Part shown: positions 60,903 to 64,000 of the stretch, in pieces
How the letters are laid out: the number at the start of each line of letters is the position of its first letter
Numbering within the stretch: the first letter of the stretch is position 1
Source: Seohaeicola_A nanhaiensis
GTDB lineage: Bacteria; Pseudomonadota; Alphaproteobacteria; Rhodobacterales; Rhodobacteraceae
Direction of reading: 5' to 3'
DNA: 64,000 bases
Assembly: GCF_042654245.1 (NCBI RefSeq)
Contig: NZ_JBHSGI010000032.1
Location: 1 to 64,000 of the forward strand
Made by a program: the position numbers and the translations under genes
The notes under the pieces: model-generated
The model's database searches: none
What the model was told of the DNA's origin: nothing
What the model saw: the letters and a program-made list of their open reading frames with translations, nothing else

Positions 60903-61883
60903 ATGACACACGGCAGAGAGGGAGCGGCGGAACAGGCGCCGATGCAGGTCTGGTGCGCCGATCCCGCCGAGGCCGCCCCGCTGGTGGCCCTGCTGGGCCC
61001 GGTCGAACGGCTGGAGCGCCTGCCCGAGACGCCGGGCGACGCGACCCTGCTGATCCTGCACCCGGCCCCTGTTGCGGCGCTGGCCGGGCATCTCGCCGCG
61101 GGCCTGGCGCCCGAGGCCGCCGCGACCGCCTGGGCCGGGGAGACCCGGAGGCTGCTGCGCCTGCATCGCGCCGCCCGACGCCGGGTGCGGCTGGCCGAAA
61201 TTTCGGCCGCGCGCGCCCATCCGCGCGCCTTCCAGGCACTGTTCGGTGGTCCGGGACAGGAGGCCCCAGTCGAAACACCTTTGTCAGAGCCTACTTTTGA
61301 CCCGGTTTTGGGCCTTCTGTCGCAGCGGCTGATCCTGGGCGATGCAACGCTGAACGCGCTGGTCGACGAGCTGGAGGCGGCGAGCGCCGATCTGACCGGG
61401 GGTCAGGGGCTGACCGCCGACAACCCCGAGGCCGCCTGGCGCAGCCATGCCGAGGCGGGGCAGCTGCGGTCGCAGGTCGAAAGCGCCGGCCGCGCCCGCC
61501 AGGAGGCCGACCTGCTGAAGGCGCAGAACCGGGCAATGATGGACGAGCTGGAAAGCCTCGCCCGCCACAGCCAGCAGATGCAGGACCGGCTGACCCAGAC
61601 CGGCCAGGGCCTGGACAGCGCGCAGGCGCAGATCGCGACGCTGGAGGCCGCGCTGGAGGCGCTGCGCCGGCGCACGGCGGACAAGGAGCGGAGCCTGCTG
61701 GCGGCAGGGCGGATGATCGAGGAAGCGGAGCTGCGCGCCGCCGGGCTGAAGACCGCGCTGGAGCGCGCCGAGGACAAGGCCGCCACGCTGCGGGCCGAGC
61801 TCGAGCGGATCACCGCCTCGCGCTCGTTCCGGCTGACCGCGCCGCTGCGCCGGATGCGGGCGCTGATCGGAGGACGGTCATGA
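60903..61883 (+). CDS. Coiled-coil protein with SRSFRLTAPLR tail
   Basis: A 326-residue protein. Residues 1-130 are Ala/Leu-rich without a known domain. Residues 185-305 are a long predicted coiled coil (many EAxLxxLR-type heptads). It ends ITASRSFRLTAPLRRMRALI, a tail often found joined to glycosyltransferases, sulfotransferases and FkbM methyltransferases of surface loci. The stop overlaps the next ATG by 4 nt, so the three genes 60903-63942 are one coupled unit. Function is unknown; a scaffold for the next two proteins is possible. Confidence 0.6.
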   Translation: MTHGREGAAEQAPMQVWCADPAEAAPLVALLGPVERLERLPETPGDATLLILHPAPVAALAGHLAAGLAPEAAATAWAGETRRLLRLHRAARRRVRLAEISAARAHPRAFQALFGGPGQEAPVETPLSEPTFDPVLGLLSQRLILGDATLNALVDELEAASADLTGGQGLTADNPEAAWRSHAEAGQLRSQVESAGRARQEADLLKAQNRAMMDELESLARHSQQMQDRLTQTGQGLDSAQAQIATLEAALEALRRRTADKERSLLAAGRMIEEAELRAAGLKTALERAEDKAATLRAELERITASRSFRLTAPLRRMRALIGGRS

Positions 61884-62749
61884 GCTTCCCCGCCGGACCC
61901 GACGGGATGCCCGCCCATCTGCTGCACATCGGCGCTGGCGACGGCGACGGTGTGACCGCCTGGCAGGCCGCCGGGGTGACCCGCTTCACCCTGGTGGAGG
62001 CCGATCCCGACACCGCCCGCGCCCTGTCCGCCCGGCTGCGGGGCACGCCGGGCGTGCAGGTGATCACCGGGGCAGTCTCGGCCGACCTCACCCCGCGCCC
62101 GTTCCGGCGCTGCAACCTGCCCGGCCTGAACAGCTTTCGGGCGCCCGAGGGGCTGGAGGCGCTGTTTCCCGGCCTGCGGGTGCTGGACGACAGCCCGGTG
62201 ACCCCGCTTGACCCGGTGGCGCTGGTGAGGGAGCTGGAACTGGGCGACAGCGCGGCACTGCTGATCGAGGCGCCGGGCGAGGCGCTTGGCATCCTGCAGG
62301 CGCTGCAGGCGGCGGGCCTGCTGGACCGCTTCGCCACGATCCGCCTGCAGGAGGGACGCGAGACGCTCTACGCCGGAGCACCGCCGGCCGAGGCCATCCG
62401 CAACTGGCTGGAAGACAATGACTTCATGGCCCTGTTAGAGACCGATTCAGACGATCCCGACCGCCCGCATCTGAGCGCCGCGCGTACCGCCGCGCTGGTC
62501 AGGCTGCGCGCCGAACGCGACGCCGCCCTTTCGGCGATGGAGGTGTTGCGCGCCGAACTGGACGAGATCCGCACAGTGGCCGGCGAGCGGGCAGAGCGGC
62601 TTGCCGGGCTGGAGCGCGATCGCGACACGGCGCGCGCCGAGGCCGCGGCGGCGACGCAGCGGCTGACCCTGGCGCGCGCGGAACTGGAGCGGGCCGAGGA
62701 GCAGGTCGGTCTGATCCGCGAGCTGCTGACCGCCGGGGAAGCGGGATGA
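61880..62749 (+). CDS. FkbM-like methyltransferase domain (degenerate) with coiled coil
   Basis: A 289-residue protein. Residues 10-175 look like a Rossmann methyltransferase: LLHIGAGDGDGVTAWQAAGV has the glycine-rich loop and TLVEADPDTARALSARL the acidic strand end. Conserved FkbM residues after that are weak (DSPVTPLDPVALV only), so activity is doubtful. Residues 195-285 form a coiled coil. It overlaps both neighbours by 4 nt. Confidence 0.6.
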   Translation: MSFPAGPDGMPAHLLHIGAGDGDGVTAWQAAGVTRFTLVEADPDTARALSARLRGTPGVQVITGAVSADLTPRPFRRCNLPGLNSFRAPEGLEALFPGLRVLDDSPVTPLDPVALVRELELGDSAALLIEAPGEALGILQALQAAGLLDRFATIRLQEGRETLYAGAPPAEAIRNWLEDNDFMALLETDSDDPDRPHLSAARTAALVRLRAERDAALSAMEVLRAELDEIRTVAGERAERLAGLERDRDTARAEAAAATQRLTLARAELERAEEQVGLIRELLTAGEAG

Positions 62750-63942
62750 GCGGCGGGAAACTCAAGGCAAAGCGGCGGCCCAGCCCGCTGGCGGCCCGCG
62801 CCGAAGCGGCCTGGGCCGCTGCCGACTGGCCGGCGCTGGCGGACCTGGCCGCAGAAAAGCTGAAACCCGAGCCCGGCCGCGCCAGGCTGGCGCTGCTCGC
62901 GGCGGCGGGGCTGGCGCAGACCGGCAAGACCGGCGCCGCCCGCAAGCTGGCCGCCAAGGCCCGGCGCTGGGGCGCGCCCCCCGCCGAGATCGCAGAGGTC
63001 CTGCTGGCGGGAACGCTGACCACCCTGGGCCGCGCCGCGCTGCTGCTGGGCGACGAGGCGCGTGCGGACGCGCTTTTCGACCGCGCCGCCGCCCCCCGCC
63101 CCGGGCGCGACCGCGCCATCGCCGAGGCCACGGAGATGGAACTGCTGCCCGAGGCGGCGGCCCGGATGACCCGGTCGCTGGAGGAGTTGCGCGAGGGCAC
63201 CCTGCCCGCCTCGGCGGCGGCGGTGCTGCAAAGCCAGATCGAGCTGCTGAACCACACCCTGGCGCTGGCCCAGCAGCGCGGCCAGCTGCGCCCCGGCGGC
63301 GCCCAGCCCGGTGCCGGCCCCAGCCTCGCAGCGCGCGCCACCTCACAGCTGGGCCAGGAGCTCTGGGTACTGGAGCAGACCGGGCACAAACGGGGCGGCT
63401 TCTTCGTCGAATTCGGCGCCACCGACGGGGTGATCCTGTCCAACAGCCTGCTCCTGGAGACCGAATTCGGCTGGCAGGGCATCTGCGCCGAGCCAAACCC
63501 GGCCTTCTTCGCCAAGCTGAAGCGCAACCGCAGCTGCATCGTGGCCCCGGACTGCATCATGGGGCAGAGCGGCGAGGTGGTGGAGTTCATCCTGGCCGAC
63601 GAATATGGCGGGGTCGCCGATTTCGCCGAGGCCGACGCCCATGTCGCCCGCCGCGCGGCCTTCCGCGACGAGGGCGCGGTGCTGCGGCTGACCACCATCT
63701 CGCTGGACGATTTCCTGAAGAAATACGACGCGCCGCGCCATATCGACTACATGAGTATCGACACCGAGGGCAGCGAATACGAGATCCTGCGCACATTTCC
63801 GTTTCAGGACTGGGACATCCGCCTGCTGACGATCGAGCACAACTTCACCCCGCTGCGCGGCCAGATCCGCGAACTGCTGGAAGGCCATGGCTATGCCTGT
63901 ACCGAGCGCGAGTGGGATGACTGGTATGTGAAGACCGGCTGA
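62746..63942 (+). CDS. FkbM-family methyltransferase
   Basis: A 398-residue protein. The N-terminal 200 residues are helical and repeat-like (TPR-type look: LARRLFA-like Ala/Leu pairs). The C-terminal 190 residues are a full FkbM domain: GGFFVEFGATDGVILSNS, AEPNPAFFAKLKRN, LDDFLKKYDAPRHIDYMSID and TEGSEYEILRTFPF, with the conserved IDTEG. FkbM enzymes O-methylate sugars or polyketides. It follows the two coiled-coil genes with a 4-nt overlap. Confidence 0.85.
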   Translation: MSGGKLKAKRRPSPLAARAEAAWAAADWPALADLAAEKLKPEPGRARLALLAAAGLAQTGKTGAARKLAAKARRWGAPPAEIAEVLLAGTLTTLGRAALLLGDEARADALFDRAAAPRPGRDRAIAEATEMELLPEAAARMTRSLEELREGTLPASAAAVLQSQIELLNHTLALAQQRGQLRPGGAQPGAGPSLAARATSQLGQELWVLEQTGHKRGGFFVEFGATDGVILSNSLLLETEFGWQGICAEPNPAFFAKLKRNRSCIVAPDCIMGQSGEVVEFILADEYGGVADFAEADAHVARRAAFRDEGAVLRLTTISLDDFLKKYDAPRHIDYMSIDTEGSEYEILRTFPFQDWDIRLLTIEHNFTPLRGQIRELLEGHGYACTEREWDDWYVKTG

Positions 63943-63951
63943 AATGGTCCT

Positions 63952-63977
63952 GTCAGAGCCTGTTTTCAGGTTCTGAC
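63952..63977. terminator. Hairpin after the FkbM gene
   Basis: GTCAGA-G-CCTG and CAGG-T-TCTGAC pair around a TTTT loop, 9 nt after the stop. It is probably the transcription end of the three-gene unit, although no T-run follows. The window ends soon after. Confidence 0.5.
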
Positions 63978-64000
63978 GAGGTCTGGGCCAGGGCAAGGAT

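Noticed and set aside
1..64000. CRISPR arrays, rRNA and tRNA genes
   Set aside because: No regularly spaced repeats of 24-40 bp and no rRNA or tRNA sequence were seen on reading.

Overview
The window is high-GC DNA that looks like the chromosome, or a large chromid, of a Rhodobacteraceae-type alphaproteobacterium. The basis is an exosortase fused to an EpsI domain (XrtD-like), a DUF2793 head-spike protein related to the Rhodobacter capsulatus gene transfer agent, HWE and RTX family genes, and a GC-rich codon style. No rRNA, tRNA or CRISPR array was seen. Most of the window is one large exopolysaccharide/capsule region that is interrupted by an accessory segment.

Layout. 1-5.6 kb: end of an acyltransferase, a GT4 glycosyltransferase, the XrtD/EpsI exosortase, a secreted phytase-like esterase and galE. 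5663-5690: a strong dif (XerC/XerD) site just after galE, so the chromosome terminus probably lies here; FtsK-type KOPS octamers seem to point towards it from both sides. 5.7-19.9 kb: a gene-poor accessory segment. It holds two paralogous small HTH regulators around an HWE sensor kinase, a 30-bp inverted-repeat element, a VOC gene flanked by two branched hairpin repeats, a short RTX protein, IS3-family remnants, and an island of HUH endonuclease, H-NS, GmrSD-like restriction protein and XRE regulator. That island is bounded by two almost identical 69-bp hairpins. A second, unrelated-looking HUH endonuclease follows. 19.9-43.2 kb: the polysaccharide core, with glycosyltransferases (GT1-like, GT2, GT4, WecB/TagA), two acyltransferases, a four-part FkbH fusion, two Gfo/Idh/MocA oxidoreductases, a Wzx flippase, a UDP-sugar dehydrogenase and a Wzy-like polymerase. 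43.2-49.1 kb: a decayed phage/GTA-like spike gene and an acylation module (acyltransferase-SGNH, AlgJ-like SGNH, MBOAT). 49.5-64 kb: a large secreted beta-helix/RTX protein, a frameshifted DUF2793 spike gene, the GDP-L-fucose pathway (gmd, fcl) with a GT10 fucosyltransferase, another RTX protein and coiled-coil/FkbM methyltransferase genes.

How it works together (inference). Sugar nucleotides made by GalE, the UDP-sugar dehydrogenase, Gmd and Fcl feed about eleven glycosyltransferases. Repeat units are flipped by Wzx and joined by the Wzy-like protein, and decorated by O-acylation and perhaps O-methylation. RTX proteins would be exported by a type I system encoded elsewhere. An initiating glycosyl-1-phosphate transferase and Wza/Wzc export genes are not in this window. 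No protein here ends in a recognisable PEP/VPLPA-CTERM signal, so the exosortase substrates must lie elsewhere.
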